Assembly: GCA_905372355.1 (NCBI GenBank)
Contig: CAJPOT010000001.1
Coordinates: 124,001 to 188,000, forward strand
Origin: an uncultured Selenomonas sp.
GTDB lineage: Bacteria; Bacillota; Negativicutes; Selenomonadales; Selenomonadaceae
DNA: 64,000 nucleotides
Reading direction: 5' to 3'
Shown here: piece after piece, positions 53,400-61,831 of the stretch
Layout: every line of letters starts with the position of its first letter
How positions within the stretch are numbered: position 1 is the stretch's first letter
The notes under the pieces: generated by a model
The model's database searches: none
Told to the model about the DNA's origin: nothing
Seen by the model: only the letters and a program-made list of their open reading frames with translations
Position numbers and translations under genes: made by a program

Positions 53400-53505
53400 G
53401 AAACCCCAAGCGATTGAGCCGTAGGCGTAGGTCGATTGGCTGAGTTTCACTAAGGGAGGCGTGCAATGTCCGCAACATGGACGTTTGTGCGTGCAGTTTG
53501 CTGTT
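53400..53505 (+). repeat. Hairpin element C in the feoAB leader
   Basis: Stem I: GAAAC (53400-53404) with GTTTC (53444-53448) and AGCC (53417-53420) with GGCT (53438-53441). Stem II: GTCC (53468-53471) with GGAC (53479-53482), inside CGTGCAA/TTGTGCG-like arms. The segment ATGGACGTTTGTGCGTG is shared closely with copies B and D. Confidence 0.6.
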
Positions 53506-53527
53506 TTATTTAATGGAGGTAAGAAGC

Positions 53528-53767
53528 ATGACGTTGAAAGACGGAAAGACAGGAATGTCTCTTCGTGTCGACAAGGTGGGCGATTCGGAGCTCAAGCAGC
53601 GCCTGATGACGATGGGGCTGATCCCGGGCACGCGCATCAAGGTGCTGCCGTCGGCGCCGATGGGCGATCCGATGGCGATCGGGCTTCGCTCGTACAATTT
53701 GGCGCTTCGCCGCGCCGATGCGGAGAAGATCGAAGTGACGGAAATCAAGGAAGGAGCGGGAGCCTGA
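53528..53767 (+). CDS. feoA: Ferrous iron transport protein A
   Basis: 79 residues, an SH3-like FeoA domain. LKQRLMTMGLIPGTRIKVL and DPMAIGLRSYNLALRRADAEKI are the family core. It is thought to modulate FeoB. GGAGGT seven bases upstream supports ATG 53528. The stop overlaps the feoB start (TGATG). Confidence 0.94.
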   Translation: MTLKDGKTGMSLRVDKVGDSELKQRLMTMGLIPGTRIKVLPSAPMGDPMAIGLRSYNLALRRADAEKIEVTEIKEGAGA

Positions 53768-55668
53768 TGAGCACCATGAGTGTCGCCCTGACGGGCAACC
53801 CGAACACGGGAAAATCGACCATATTCAACGAATTGACGGGTATGCGCCAGAAGATCGGTAACTGGCCGGGCGTTACCGTCGACAAGAAGATGGGCGTCGT
53901 CAACTACAAGGATCGCGTGATCACAGTCGTCGATCTGCCTGGCACCTACAGCATCAATGCGCGCTCGGCGGAAGAGCAGGTCGTCATCGACTACTTCAAG
54001 ACGACGATGCCCGACCTCGCGGTTGATGTCATTGACTCCTCGAATATCGAGCGCAATCTCTTCCTCACAGTGCAGCTCCTCGAAGAGGGAATTCCTCTGC
54101 TCATCGACCTCAACATGCAGGACGAGGCGGAAAGAAAGGGCATTCGCATCAACATCCAGAAGCTCGAAGAGGCTCTGGGCATGCCTGTCGTGCAGACAGT
54201 TGGCCGCAGCAAGAAGAGCATCCAGAAGCTCATCGAAATCTTCACGACGACCGTCATGTCGAACTACCGTCCGAGTGCGATGGTTGAAGAGCACAAGGCG
54301 AAGGCGACGGAACTCAAGAAGAGCGGCCTTTCCGCCGAAGAGCTGGACGAAAAGCTCATCGAGCTGCGCTATGATCTCATCGACAAGATCATGAAGAAGG
54401 CGGTTGTCGTCGGAAACGTCGGGCTGTCGACTTCGGAGAAGATCGACCGCGTGCTCGCGAACGGCGTCTTGGCGCTGCCTATTCTCCTCGGCATTCTCTA
54501 CTTGGTGTTCTGTATCGCCTTCACGTGGATTGGTCAGCCGCTCGCAGATGCCGTCGGCGACTGGATCGGCGGACCGTTCACCGACTGGATCAAGGACGCG
54601 ATGGAATCTGCGGGCGTCGCCGAGTGGCTGAAATCGTTGATTGCAGACGGTATCGTCGCGGGTGTCGGCAACGTCATCAACTTCGTGCCGCTCATTTTCA
54701 CACTGTTCTTCATGCTGTCCTTCCTCGACGGTACGGGATATATGGCGCGCGTCGCTTTCATCATGGATCCGATCATGCGCCGTGTCGGCCTCACGGGCAA
54801 GGGCATCATGCCGCTGATTGTCGGCTTCGGCTGCGGCGTGCCGGCCATCATGGGTGCGCGTGCGCTCGACTCGGAAAAGGACAGGCTCACGTCGATTCTC
54901 ATCACGCCTTTTTTGACATGCTCGGCGAAGCTGCCGATCATGGCGCTCTTCGCTGCGATGTTCTTCCCTGAACATGCCGCGAATCTCGTATTCTCGATGT
55001 ACATCATCGGCATCGTCGTCGCCATCATCATGGCGAAGGTTCTGGGCATCACGGCGTTCAGGAGCCAGGGATCGACGTTCCTCCTCGAACTGCCGCCGTA
55101 CCGCATGCCGGACATGAAGACGGTGCTCTTGGAAACTTGGGACAAGGGCAAGGGATACCTGATCAAAGCTGGTACGATCATCTTCGCAATGAGCGTAGCC
55201 ATCTGGTTCTTGTCGAACTACAATGCGGACGGCGCTACGGATGAGATGAGCGAGTCCTTCCTCGCATCGATCGGCGGCGGTATGAGCCATCTCTTCGCGC
55301 TGCACGGCTTCGAGACTTGGGAGTCGGGCGCGGCCGTCGTCACGGGCATCATGGCGAAGGAGTCCGTCGTCTCGACGCTCGGTATCCTCTATGGCGTCGG
55401 CGATGTCTCGACCGAGGCAGAAGATGCCGCAGAGACGGCGACACAGTTCGCCGGCTCGATGGGTACGGCATTCACGGCAGCCTCGGCGCTCGCCTTCATG
55501 GTATTCTCGCAGCTCTACACGCCGTGCATGACTTCGCTCGGCACGATCAAGAAGGAGACGGGCAAGTGGAGCTGGATGCTCTTCGCCGCTCTCTACACCT
55601 TCGGCGTCGCCTGGGTCGTCTCACTTCTTGTCTACTGGGGAGCCTGCGCCTTCGGCATGAACGGCTAG
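53767..55668 (+). CDS. feoB: Ferrous iron transporter B
   Basis: 633 residues. The N-terminal G domain has G1 GNPNTGKST (10-18), G3 DLPGTYS and G4 NMQD. A helical GDI-like segment follows, then the membrane part with two Gate motifs (GFGCGVPAIMGAR and TPCMTSLGT region). It imports Fe(II) across the inner membrane. It is somewhat short compared with E. coli FeoB (773) but normal for Firmicutes. It is coupled to feoA and followed by a Cys-rich small protein. Confidence 0.96.
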   Translation: MSTMSVALTGNPNTGKSTIFNELTGMRQKIGNWPGVTVDKKMGVVNYKDRVITVVDLPGTYSINARSAEEQVVIDYFKTTMPDLAVDVIDSSNIERNLFLTVQLLEEGIPLLIDLNMQDEAERKGIRINIQKLEEALGMPVVQTVGRSKKSIQKLIEIFTTTVMSNYRPSAMVEEHKAKATELKKSGLSAEELDEKLIELRYDLIDKIMKKAVVVGNVGLSTSEKIDRVLANGVLALPILLGILYLVFCIAFTWIGQPLADAVGDWIGGPFTDWIKDAMESAGVAEWLKSLIADGIVAGVGNVINFVPLIFTLFFMLSFLDGTGYMARVAFIMDPIMRRVGLTGKGIMPLIVGFGCGVPAIMGARALDSEKDRLTSILITPFLTCSAKLPIMALFAAMFFPEHAANLVFSMYIIGIVVAIIMAKVLGITAFRSQGSTFLLELPPYRMPDMKTVLLETWDKGKGYLIKAGTIIFAMSVAIWFLSNYNADGATDEMSESFLASIGGGMSHLFALHGFETWESGAAVVTGIMAKESVVSTLGILYGVGDVSTEAEDAAETATQFAGSMGTAFTAASALAFMVFSQLYTPCMTSLGTIKKETGKWSWMLFAALYTFGVAWVVSLLVYWGACAFGMNG

Positions 55669-55712
55669 GGAAGCCGTCCGTGCTTCGCTACTCCTGAAAG
55701 GAGATCTTTGCC

Positions 55713-55877
55713 ATGGCAAGCATCATTCTCGGCGCAATCGTCGCCGTCCTGCTCTTCTTCGCTCTGCGTCACGTCTATCACAATGTGAAGGCGGGCAAGG
55801 AAGACTGCTGCGGCGGAAGCTGCAGCGGCGGCTGCGGAGGCTGCGGCGGCAGCTGCAGCACGGGGCAGGAAAAGTAA
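55713..55877 (+). CDS. FeoB-associated Cys-rich membrane peptide
   Basis: 54 residues from ATG 55713, with AAAGGAG upstream. One membrane span (about 3-18, IILGAIVAVLLFFAL) is followed by a Gly/Cys tail with seven cysteines (CCGGSCSGGCGGCGGSC). This is the pattern of the small FeoB-associated proteins (PF12669 type) coded after feoB in many anaerobes. The cysteines could hand Fe(II) to or from FeoB; that is a hypothesis. Confidence 0.88.
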   Translation: MASIILGAIVAVLLFFALRHVYHNVKAGKEDCCGGSCSGGCGGCGGSCSTGQEK

Positions 55878-55889
55878 ACCGATGGATAT

Positions 55890-55924
55890 AAGAAAAGCGT
55901 CGAGAGATTCTCGGCGCTTTTCTT
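55890..55924. terminator. Terminator after the feo operon
   Basis: AAGAAAAGCGTCGAGA (55890-55905) pairs with TCTCGGCGCTTTTCTT (55909-55924), one G-T wobble. Confidence 0.85.
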
Positions 55925-56016
55925 GTTCGAGCGAATTGTTTATCGTATGTGTTTGGAGGAGTCGTAAAAATATACGAAGCGTTACCGCAGGCTTTTTCAA
56001 GACATCCCGCGGCGAC

Positions 56017-56823
56017 TCAGCGGGATGCGAAATGAAGGCAGGCAATCTTGTCGTTGCAGTTCTTGTTCCACCAAGGAATCACGGAGAGGAGGCCGAACAA
56101 GCCCCAGCGGCAGCGGAATCCTTCGTATAGGGTTCGCTCTTTGAGAAAGGCGATGGCAGGATGGAGTTTCTCTATCTCCTTGCCGCTTTTTACGCCCCAT
56201 TGAAAGGGCGCTTTCTGCGTATCTACGGAATCGTGGCGCTTTTGCTGACCGATGAGAAAAGGCGGCATGATTTCGATGAGCATGGAAGCATCGGCAAAGG
56301 CCTCGGCGAGCATGGCGAAGAGACTGCGCATCTCTTGTTCGCTGAAGTACATGGCCGCGCCTTCCAGAAGAATGAGGACGGGGCGACCTTCATGCTCGAC
56401 TTTTTCGATCCAGCTGGAATCGAAGACGGAGGCGGCGAGATTGTGAATGCGCACGCCCTCTTCTGTGAGTAAGTTTTGGCGCAGTTCCATGACATCGGGC
56501 AGGTCGAGGTTGTACCAATCAATCTGTCCGTTGTCGATGCGGTAGAAGCGGGTGTCGAGACCGCAGGCGAGATTGATGCATACCGCATCGGGCTGCTTTT
56601 CGATGAATGCCTTTGTTTCATGGTCGAGGATGTAGCTGCGCACGGCGACTCCCGTTTGCGAGTGCTTGGCGCGAGCGAACTTGGCGAAGTCGTAGTCGAT
56701 CTGCTCGACGAGCCGCACGGCGAAATCGTCTCGGATCAAGGCGTCTGAGCGCTTCGTTTCTTCTGCTCGCGCCCACAGGGGAATGAGCAAGGTTTCCGCT
56801 ACACCGCTGAGCTTTGTTTTCAT
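56017..56823 (-). CDS. LCM-type (PPM1/leucine carboxyl methyltransferase family) SAM methyltransferase
   Basis: 268 residues from ATG at 56823, with AAGGAGG upstream on the minus strand. SGVAETLLIPLWARAEETKR, VRSYILDHETKAFI and CINLACGLDTRFYR are the family pattern (bacterial members methylate small molecules). YNLDLPDVMELRQNL and VLILLEGAAMYFSEQEM follow. The substrate cannot be deduced. It is monocistronic, with no link to its neighbours. Confidence 0.88.
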   Translation of the reverse strand: MKTKLSGVAETLLIPLWARAEETKRSDALIRDDFAVRLVEQIDYDFAKFARAKHSQTGVAVRSYILDHETKAFIEKQPDAVCINLACGLDTRFYRIDNGQIDWYNLDLPDVMELRQNLLTEEGVRIHNLAASVFDSSWIEKVEHEGRPVLILLEGAAMYFSEQEMRSLFAMLAEAFADASMLIEIMPPFLIGQQKRHDSVDTQKAPFQWGVKSGKEIEKLHPAIAFLKERTLYEGFRCRWGLFGLLSVIPWWNKNCNDKIACLHFASR

Positions 56824-57001
56824 GAAAGGCCTCCTTATGAGTAATTGATATAGAATCTCAATATCTACAAACATATTATGATGCTTGTTCATCTATGTCA
56901 AGGGTGAATACTCATGCTTGTACGGAAGCATAAACTCGGATTGGAGAACCGTGCGGAAGTGGCGATGCAGAAGTATGATATTCATTCCTCATAAAACATT
57001 A

Positions 57002-57030
57002 TTGAAAAATATTTTCATATATGTTACACT
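57002..57030 (+). promoter_or_regulatory. Candidate promoter of fumC
   Basis: TTGAAA (57002-57007), 17-base spacer, TACACT (57025-57030). Transcription would start near 57037, inside the next hairpin. Confidence 0.45.
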
Positions 57031-57064
57031 AAAAGCGTCGGAAAAATTCCGGCGCTTTTCTTTC
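57031..57064 (+). terminator. Terminator-like hairpin in the fumC leader
   Basis: AAAAGCGTCGGAA (57031-57043) pairs with TTCCGGCGCTTTT (57047-57059), followed by CTTT. It is immediately downstream of the candidate promoter. Confidence 0.6.
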
Positions 57065-57079
57065 CACTTGCGGACGGAA

Positions 57080-57135
57080 CTTTCATTAAGGGCGGCGCAC
57101 AATGTCCACAAAGTGGACGTTTGTGCGTGTAGTTT
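57080..57135 (+). repeat. Hairpin element D in the fumC leader
   Basis: CGCACAA (57096-57102), GTCCAC (57104-57109), loop AAA, GTGGAC (57113-57118), TTGTGCG (57121-57127): a near-perfect 13-bp stem with one small internal loop. Preceded by CTTTCATTAAGGGCGG, which recurs in copies B and C. Confidence 0.7.
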
Positions 57136-57157
57136 ACGGATGAAGGAGGAGACGTTT

Positions 57158-58522
57158 ATGGAGTACAAGATCGAGCATGATTCTCTCGGAGAGGTTCGCG
57201 TACCGAAGGATCGCTATTGGGGGGCACAGACGCAGAGGAGCTTCGAGAATTTCCCCATCGGCACGGAAAAGATGCCGAAGGAGATCATCCGCGCCTTTGC
57301 CATCTTGAAGAAGTCGGCGGCGTTTGCCAACGCGACGCTCGGGCGGCTCGACGAGAAGCGCCGTGACGCCATCGCGAAGGCGGCGGACGAAATCCTCGCG
57401 GGTGATCTGGACGGGCACTTCCCGCTCGCCGTGTGGCAGACGGGCAGCGGCACGCAGTCGAACATGAACGTCAACGAGGTGCTGGCGAATCGCGGCAATG
57501 AGATTGCGGGCGAGAAGCTTCTGCATCCGAACGACCATTGCAATATGTCGCAAAGCTCGAACGACACGTTCCCGACGGCAATGCACATCGCCGCCGTCGT
57601 CGCCATCGAGGACAAGCTCCTGCCGTCGATCGACAAGCTCGCCTCGACCTTCGAGCGTTTGATGAAGGAGAATGAAGGAATCGTCAAGACGGGCAGGACG
57701 CATTTGCAGGATGCCGTGCCCATTTCCTTCACGCAGGAGATCAGCGGCTGGCGCGCCATGCTCAAGGAGTCGCGTGCACAGATCGAGGCGACGCTGCCGT
57801 TCTTGAAGGAGCTGGCCTTGGGCGGCACGGCGGTCGGCACGGGACTCAATGCGCCCGAGGGCTTTGCCGAGGAAGTCGCACGCGTCGTCAGCGACATCAC
57901 GGGACTCAATTTCCGTACAGCGCCGAACAAGTTCCACGCGCTCTCGGCGAAGGATGAGATGGTCTTCGCGCACGGCGCCTTGAAGGGGCTGGCGACGAAC
58001 CTCATGAAGATCGCCAACGATGTGCGCTGGCTCGCGAGCGGCCCGCGCTGCGGCCTTGGCGAGATCACGATCCCGTCGAACGAGCCGGGAAGCTCCATCA
58101 TGCCGGGCAAGGTCAATCCGACGCAGTGCGAGTCGGCGACGATGGTGGCGGTGCAGGTCATGGCGAACGATGCGGCTGTCGCCATCGCGGCTTCGCAAGG
58201 CAATTTCGAGCTGAACGTCTACATGCCCGTGACGATCTACAACTTCCTGCAGTCGGTGCGCCTCCTGGCGGATTCCCTGCGTTCCTTCGATGAGCGCTGC
58301 GTATCGGGCATCAAGGCGAACAAGGAGAAGATGCACGAGAATCTGCACCGCTCGCTGATGCTCGTGACGGCTCTGAATCCTGTCATCGGCTACGAGAAGG
58401 CGGCGAAGACGGCGCACAAGGCGTACGAGGAGAACATCTCGCTCAAGGAGGCGTGCGTCGCGCTCGGCTTCCTCGCGCCTGAGAAGTTCGACGAGGTCTT
58501 CCATCCCGAGGAGATGGTTTAA
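57158..58522 (+). CDS. fumC: Class II fumarate hydratase
   Basis: 454 residues. GSGTQSNMNVNEVLANR, SSNDTFPTAMH, TGRTHLQDAVPI and the signature GSSIMPGKVNPTQ near residue 312 mark class II fumarase rather than aspartase. It interconverts fumarate and malate in the reductive branch used by Selenomonas-type anaerobes to make propionate/succinate. AAGGAGGAG precedes ATG 57158. A GTG-started methyltransferase gene follows with no gap. Confidence 0.95.
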   Translation: MEYKIEHDSLGEVRVPKDRYWGAQTQRSFENFPIGTEKMPKEIIRAFAILKKSAAFANATLGRLDEKRRDAIAKAADEILAGDLDGHFPLAVWQTGSGTQSNMNVNEVLANRGNEIAGEKLLHPNDHCNMSQSSNDTFPTAMHIAAVVAIEDKLLPSIDKLASTFERLMKENEGIVKTGRTHLQDAVPISFTQEISGWRAMLKESRAQIEATLPFLKELALGGTAVGTGLNAPEGFAEEVARVVSDITGLNFRTAPNKFHALSAKDEMVFAHGALKGLATNLMKIANDVRWLASGPRCGLGEITIPSNEPGSSIMPGKVNPTQCESATMVAVQVMANDAAVAIAASQGNFELNVYMPVTIYNFLQSVRLLADSLRSFDERCVSGIKANKEKMHENLHRSLMLVTALNPVIGYEKAAKTAHKAYEENISLKEACVALGFLAPEKFDEVFHPEEMV

Positions 58523-59380
58523 GTGACGGATGTCGGCAAGAGTCCGGCCGTACCGGAAGCGGGCGCAGAGAAATCGCCCGAGGACGGCACGGGCAGAAAG
58601 CCGAACTACAAGAACTGGCTGCCGCGCCGCATGATTGCGGCAGCGCTCCTGGCAGCCGTCCTCTTCTGGGCGTTCTTCGCGCTCGCATTCGCCCTTTTGC
58701 CGCGTGCGGGCGCGTGGCTTGCCCTCGACGGCTTCCTCGCGCTCGCGGCTCTCGCTTCGACGCTCCTCACATTTTGGTTCTGCGCCCTCTACCGCATGTT
58801 TTCTTACGACGGCGAGCGGCAGTTGGCGCGGCAGATCGTTGAGGGAACGGCGGCATTTGTCAAGCTTCCCGTAGGCGGGCGCATCCTCGACGTCGGCTGC
58901 GGCAGCGGCGCTCTGACGATCGCCTGCGCGAAGGGAAATCCCGCGTGCCAGGCGATCGGCGTCGACCTCTGGCGCGGCGTCTACGCTTCGTTCAGTCAGC
59001 GGATCTGCGAGGAGAACGCGGCAGCTGAGGGCGTGACGAATGTGGAGTTCCGCCCGGGCGATGCCCTCAAGCTCGATTTTCCCGATGAGAGTTTCGATGC
59101 GGTGACGAGCAACTACGTTTATCACAACATCCCGAAGGTCTCGGGGCAGACGATGCTCGAAGAGACGCTTCGCGTCCTGAAGAAGGGCGGCGTCTTCGCG
59201 ATTCATGACATCATGGAGCGCGGCAAGTATGGCGATATGGAAGCGTTCGCCGCCAAGCTGCGAGATGAGGGCTACGAGGAGGTCAAACTTCTCGACACGG
59301 CCAAGGGCATGTTCATGAGTCAAGGCGAGGCGCGCTTCATGTGCTGCAGCGCCTCCAAGCTGCTTGTCGGCAGGAAGTGA
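58523..59380 (+). CDS. Membrane-anchored class I SAM methyltransferase
   Basis: 285 residues from GTG 58523, the base after the fumC stop, with GAGGAG eight bases before. Two transmembrane spans (about 35-60 and 68-90) are followed by a SAM domain: ILDVGCGSGALTIACAKG, IGVDLW, FPDESFDAVTSNYVYHNI and LRVLKKGGVFAIHD. It resembles UbiE/ArsM-like enzymes. The substrate may be a membrane lipid or quinone, which is inference. A terminator follows. Confidence 0.88.
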   Translation: MTDVGKSPAVPEAGAEKSPEDGTGRKPNYKNWLPRRMIAAALLAAVLFWAFFALAFALLPRAGAWLALDGFLALAALASTLLTFWFCALYRMFSYDGERQLARQIVEGTAAFVKLPVGGRILDVGCGSGALTIACAKGNPACQAIGVDLWRGVYASFSQRICEENAAAEGVTNVEFRPGDALKLDFPDESFDAVTSNYVYHNIPKVSGQTMLEETLRVLKKGGVFAIHDIMERGKYGDMEAFAAKLRDEGYEEVKLLDTAKGMFMSQGEARFMCCSASKLLVGRK

Positions 59381-59402
59381 AGTCGTCGTAACAGAAAAGT
59401 GG

Positions 59403-59445
59403 AAGGTTGTGCATGAGTCAGTTCGACTCGTGCGCAGCCTTTTTT
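59403..59445 (+). terminator. Terminator of the fumC-methyltransferase operon
   Basis: A 17-bp stem with G-T wobbles (59403-59419 with 59425-59441; right arm GACTCGTGCGCAGCCTT) is followed by T6. Confidence 0.8.
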
Positions 59446-59768
59446 GCAGGAGGGGCGGCGCACGATGCCCGATAGGCGGGTGCTGCGTGCATATTTTGCA
59501 CGCAAGCGACATGGGGCAAACGTCCTTTAAACATTGTTAGAAATTGCTCATGAAATTCGTCTGCGGAGTTTTGATTGCTCGTATTTCTTTCTTTTACAGC
59601 AGAAAGTCGTTTCCTTCTATGCAGATTCATCGCAATTCATGTATATTGGAATCAACTGTCAGGGAGTTTTCTTGTTTTGCCTGAATTCTCAGAAAAAACT
59701 TTCTTCCCGCAAAGAGAGATTTTTGTTCTATAATAAAAGAAAAGTTGGGGGAAAAAGAGGAGGTTCTT
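59446..59768. other. Intergenic region ahead of the chemoreceptor gene
   Basis: A diverged hairpin element E lies at 59452-59490, followed by GCGTGC/GCACGC (59485-59502). The middle part has no recognisable feature. A TATAAT at about 59730 is a likely -10 for the chemoreceptor; its -35 is weak. Confidence 0.45.
59452..59490 (+). repeat. Diverged hairpin element E
   Basis: GGGGCGGCGCACGATG starts as in copy D. GCACG (59460-59464) pairs with CGTGC (59486-59490) and CCCG (59468-59471) with CGGG (59477-59480). The layout is as in B-D but the bases differ on both arms, as expected of a conserved fold. Confidence 0.4.
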
Positions 59769-61736
59769 ATGAAACTGAAACCGAAGATGCTCTTGGGTAT
59801 CGGAATCCCGCTCGTTGCGGTCTTCCTCATCGTGGGATTCGCGATCAGCACGATGGCAAGCTCGGCGCTGTCGGAGTCGAAGCAGAGAAGCATGTATGAG
59901 ATGGGCGAGCATTATGCCAACGCCATCGACAAGATCGTGGAGATGAACCGCGTCGCTGTCGAAACGGCGACGGTGAATTGGGATGAGGCGATGCCCGAGG
60001 GCGAGGCGCTGCACGAGGCGCTGCTGCACATGGCGGAACGCCCGGGCGTCGTCTCCGCCTATATCGGCAGGGCGGACGGCAGCGCGGCGACGAGCGCGTC
60101 CTTCCGCGCGGGCTACGACCCGAGGGAGCGCCCGTGGTACAAGGAGGCAGCCGCTGCGCCTGACAAGACGATCATATCCAAGCCGTACAAGGCGGCGTCC
60201 ACGGGCAAGCCCGTCTTGACGATCAGCCGTGCCATCGAGAAGAACGGGGAGATCAAAGGTGTCGCAGCCATTGATATTTCGCTCGAAGCTGTCGGGGACA
60301 TCGTGCGGGACGTCAAGGTCGGTGAGACGGGGTCGCTCGTCATCTTAGGGCCGGAGACGGAGTACATCTACCACACGAAGTATACGGTGGACGACCGACT
60401 CAACGAGATCGACGGCGGCGCTTACAAGGATCTGGCGGCGAAGCTTACGACAGGCAAGCCCGAGCAGATCGAAGCCGAATATCAGGGCAGCAAGAAGTTT
60501 TATGCAGGCGTTCCCGTCGGGGAGACGGGCTGGACGGTGCTCATCGCCCTGCCGCGCGACGAGGCGAATGCCGCCGTCACGCACATGAGCATGCTCGTCG
60601 TCGCGATCTGCCTCGCGGCTCTCGTGCTGCTTCTCGGCATCACCTATGTATTGCTCCATGCAGTGACGACGCCGATCGGCGTCCTGTGCTCGCTGATGGA
60701 GAAGATCGCGGGCGGCGATCTCACGACGCATTTGCCCGCTAGCAGCCGCTCCGATGAGATCGGCGCCCTGCAGAACAGCTGCCGCGACATGATGACGAGC
60801 CTGCAGACGATGGTCAAGACGACGAAGGAAGCCGCCGACCATGTGTCGGAGTCGAGCGAGGAATTGACGGCAAGCTCCTCGCAGTCGGCGGACGCGGCGC
60901 AGTCGGCGGCGGAAGCTGTCGTCGTCATCGCCGAGGAAAGTGCGCGTCAGAGTACGATCGTTGAGGATGCAACAGGAAAGGTCATGGGCGTCAACGATGA
61001 GATGAAGACGATTCGCTCGGCGGTCGACAAGGCGCAGCAGGCGGTTGCCTCGACGGGAGAGGCGACGCAGGAAGGCGCGGAAAAGCTCAGGGGTGCGATC
61101 CGAGGCGTCGAAGGGCTGGCCGATGGCTCGGCGAAGACGAGCGCGGCGGTCGAAAAGCTCTACGAGGGCTCGAAGAACATCGCTGAGATCAACGAGCTGA
61201 TCACGAGCATCGCAGGGCAGACGAAACTCCTCGCGCTCAACGCGGCGATCGAGGCGGCGCGCGCGGGCGAGCAGGGCAAGGGCTTCGCCGTCGTCGCCGA
61301 CGAGGTGCGAAAGCTCGCCGAGCAGAGCGAGCAGGCGGCGCAGGAGATCGGCACAGTCATCGGCAAGAACTCGGAAGAGATCGAGCATGTATTCTCGCTG
61401 ACGAAGAGCCAGCAGGACGATGTGCGCGAGAATGTGCGAGAGGTCAAGGAAGCGGGCGAGAAGTTCCGCCGCATCATGGGGCTCGTCGAGGAGCTTGAGG
61501 GCGAGATCGAGTCCGTCGTCAAGATCAGCGAGAAGGTGCAGAAGAGCTGCGCCGAGACGGCGGCCGCCGTGCAGGAGATCAACGAGGTCTCGCATACGGT
61601 GCAGCAGAAGGCGACCGACGTTTCCGCCGTATCGGAGGAGCAGGCGGCCTCGACCGAGGAGATCGCCGCCGCCAGCCAGACGCTCGCGCATCTGGCGGAG
61701 CAGCTGCAGCAAGGTGTGCAGAAGTTCCGACTGTGA
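59769..61736 (+). CDS. Methyl-accepting chemotaxis protein with Cache domain
   Basis: 655 residues. TM1 about 8-30, periplasmic double-Cache-type sensor about 35-275 ([37 protein letters not shown]), TM2 about 280-302, HAMP about 303-355, signalling domain to the end. The hairpin tip is in [20 protein letters not shown] followed by [20 protein letters not shown]. It senses a small ligand, probably an amino or organic acid, and signals to CheA. GAGGAGG precedes ATG 59769. It suggests a motile organism. Confidence 0.95.
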   Translation: MKLKPKMLLGIGIPLVAVFLIVGFAISTMASSALSESKQRSMYEMGEHYANAIDKIVEMNRVAVETATVNWDEAMPEGEALHEALLHMAERPGVVSAYIGRADGSAATSASFRAGYDPRERPWYKEAAAAPDKTIISKPYKAASTGKPVLTISRAIEKNGEIKGVAAIDISLEAVGDIVRDVKVGETGSLVILGPETEYIYHTKYTVDDRLNEIDGGAYKDLAAKLTTGKPEQIEAEYQGSKKFYAGVPVGETGWTVLIALPRDEANAAVTHMSMLVVAICLAALVLLLGITYVLLHAVTTPIGVLCSLMEKIAGGDLTTHLPASSRSDEIGALQNSCRDMMTSLQTMVKTTKEAADHVSESSEELTASSSQSADAAQSAAEAVVVIAEESARQSTIVEDATGKVMGVNDEMKTIRSAVDKAQQAVASTGEATQEGAEKLRGAIRGVEGLADGSAKTSAAVEKLYEGSKNIAEINELITSIAGQTKLLALNAAIEAARAGEQGKGFAVVADEVRKLAEQSEQAAQEIGTVIGKNSEEIEHVFSLTKSQQDDVRENVREVKEAGEKFRRIMGLVEELEGEIESVVKISEKVQKSCAETAAAVQEINEVSHTVQQKATDVSAVSEEQAASTEEIAAASQTLAHLAEQLQQGVQKFRL

Positions 61737-61773
61737 GACGGGGATCGAGAGAAGGCTGTAAAGAGCATACAAG

Positions 61774-61815
61774 CATAGAAAAAGAAGCTGCCGTCCGGCA
61801 GCTTCTTTTTCTATG
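61774..61815. terminator. Bidirectional terminator with a 20-bp perfect palindromic stem
   Basis: Bases 61774-61793 (ending AAGCTGCCG) pair fully with 61796-61815, leaving a two-base loop; A5 and T5 tracts are within the stem ends. It lies between the convergent chemoreceptor and autotransporter genes. Confidence 0.88.
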
Positions 61816-61831
61816 CCTTGAAATGCTTTCA

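Larger units (their letters stand above)
53094..53527. other. Intergenic region ahead of feoA
   Basis: This 434-base gap holds the feoAB promoter (53320-53348), a run of Fur-like hexamers on the minus strand near 53370-53395 (GAGAAC, GACAAT, GAAACT) and hairpin element C (53400-53505). The first 150 bases show nothing recognisable. Confidence 0.55.
56824..57157. other. Leader and intergenic region ahead of fumC
   Basis: It contains a probable fumC promoter (57002-57030), a terminator-like hairpin (57031-57062) and hairpin element D (57080-57135). The left third is AT-rich and should hold the minus-strand promoter of the LCM methyltransferase. Confidence 0.5.

Noticed and set aside
53506..55305. 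A 599-residue open frame on the minus strand
   Set aside because: Antisense shadow of feoA-feoB, no motifs.
57134..59512. A 792-residue open frame on the minus strand
   Set aside because: It is antisense to fumC and the membrane methyltransferase, both certain. Its product is rich in Arg, His and Asp without domain motifs, the usual mirror of a GC-rich coding strand, and it has no ribosome-binding site.
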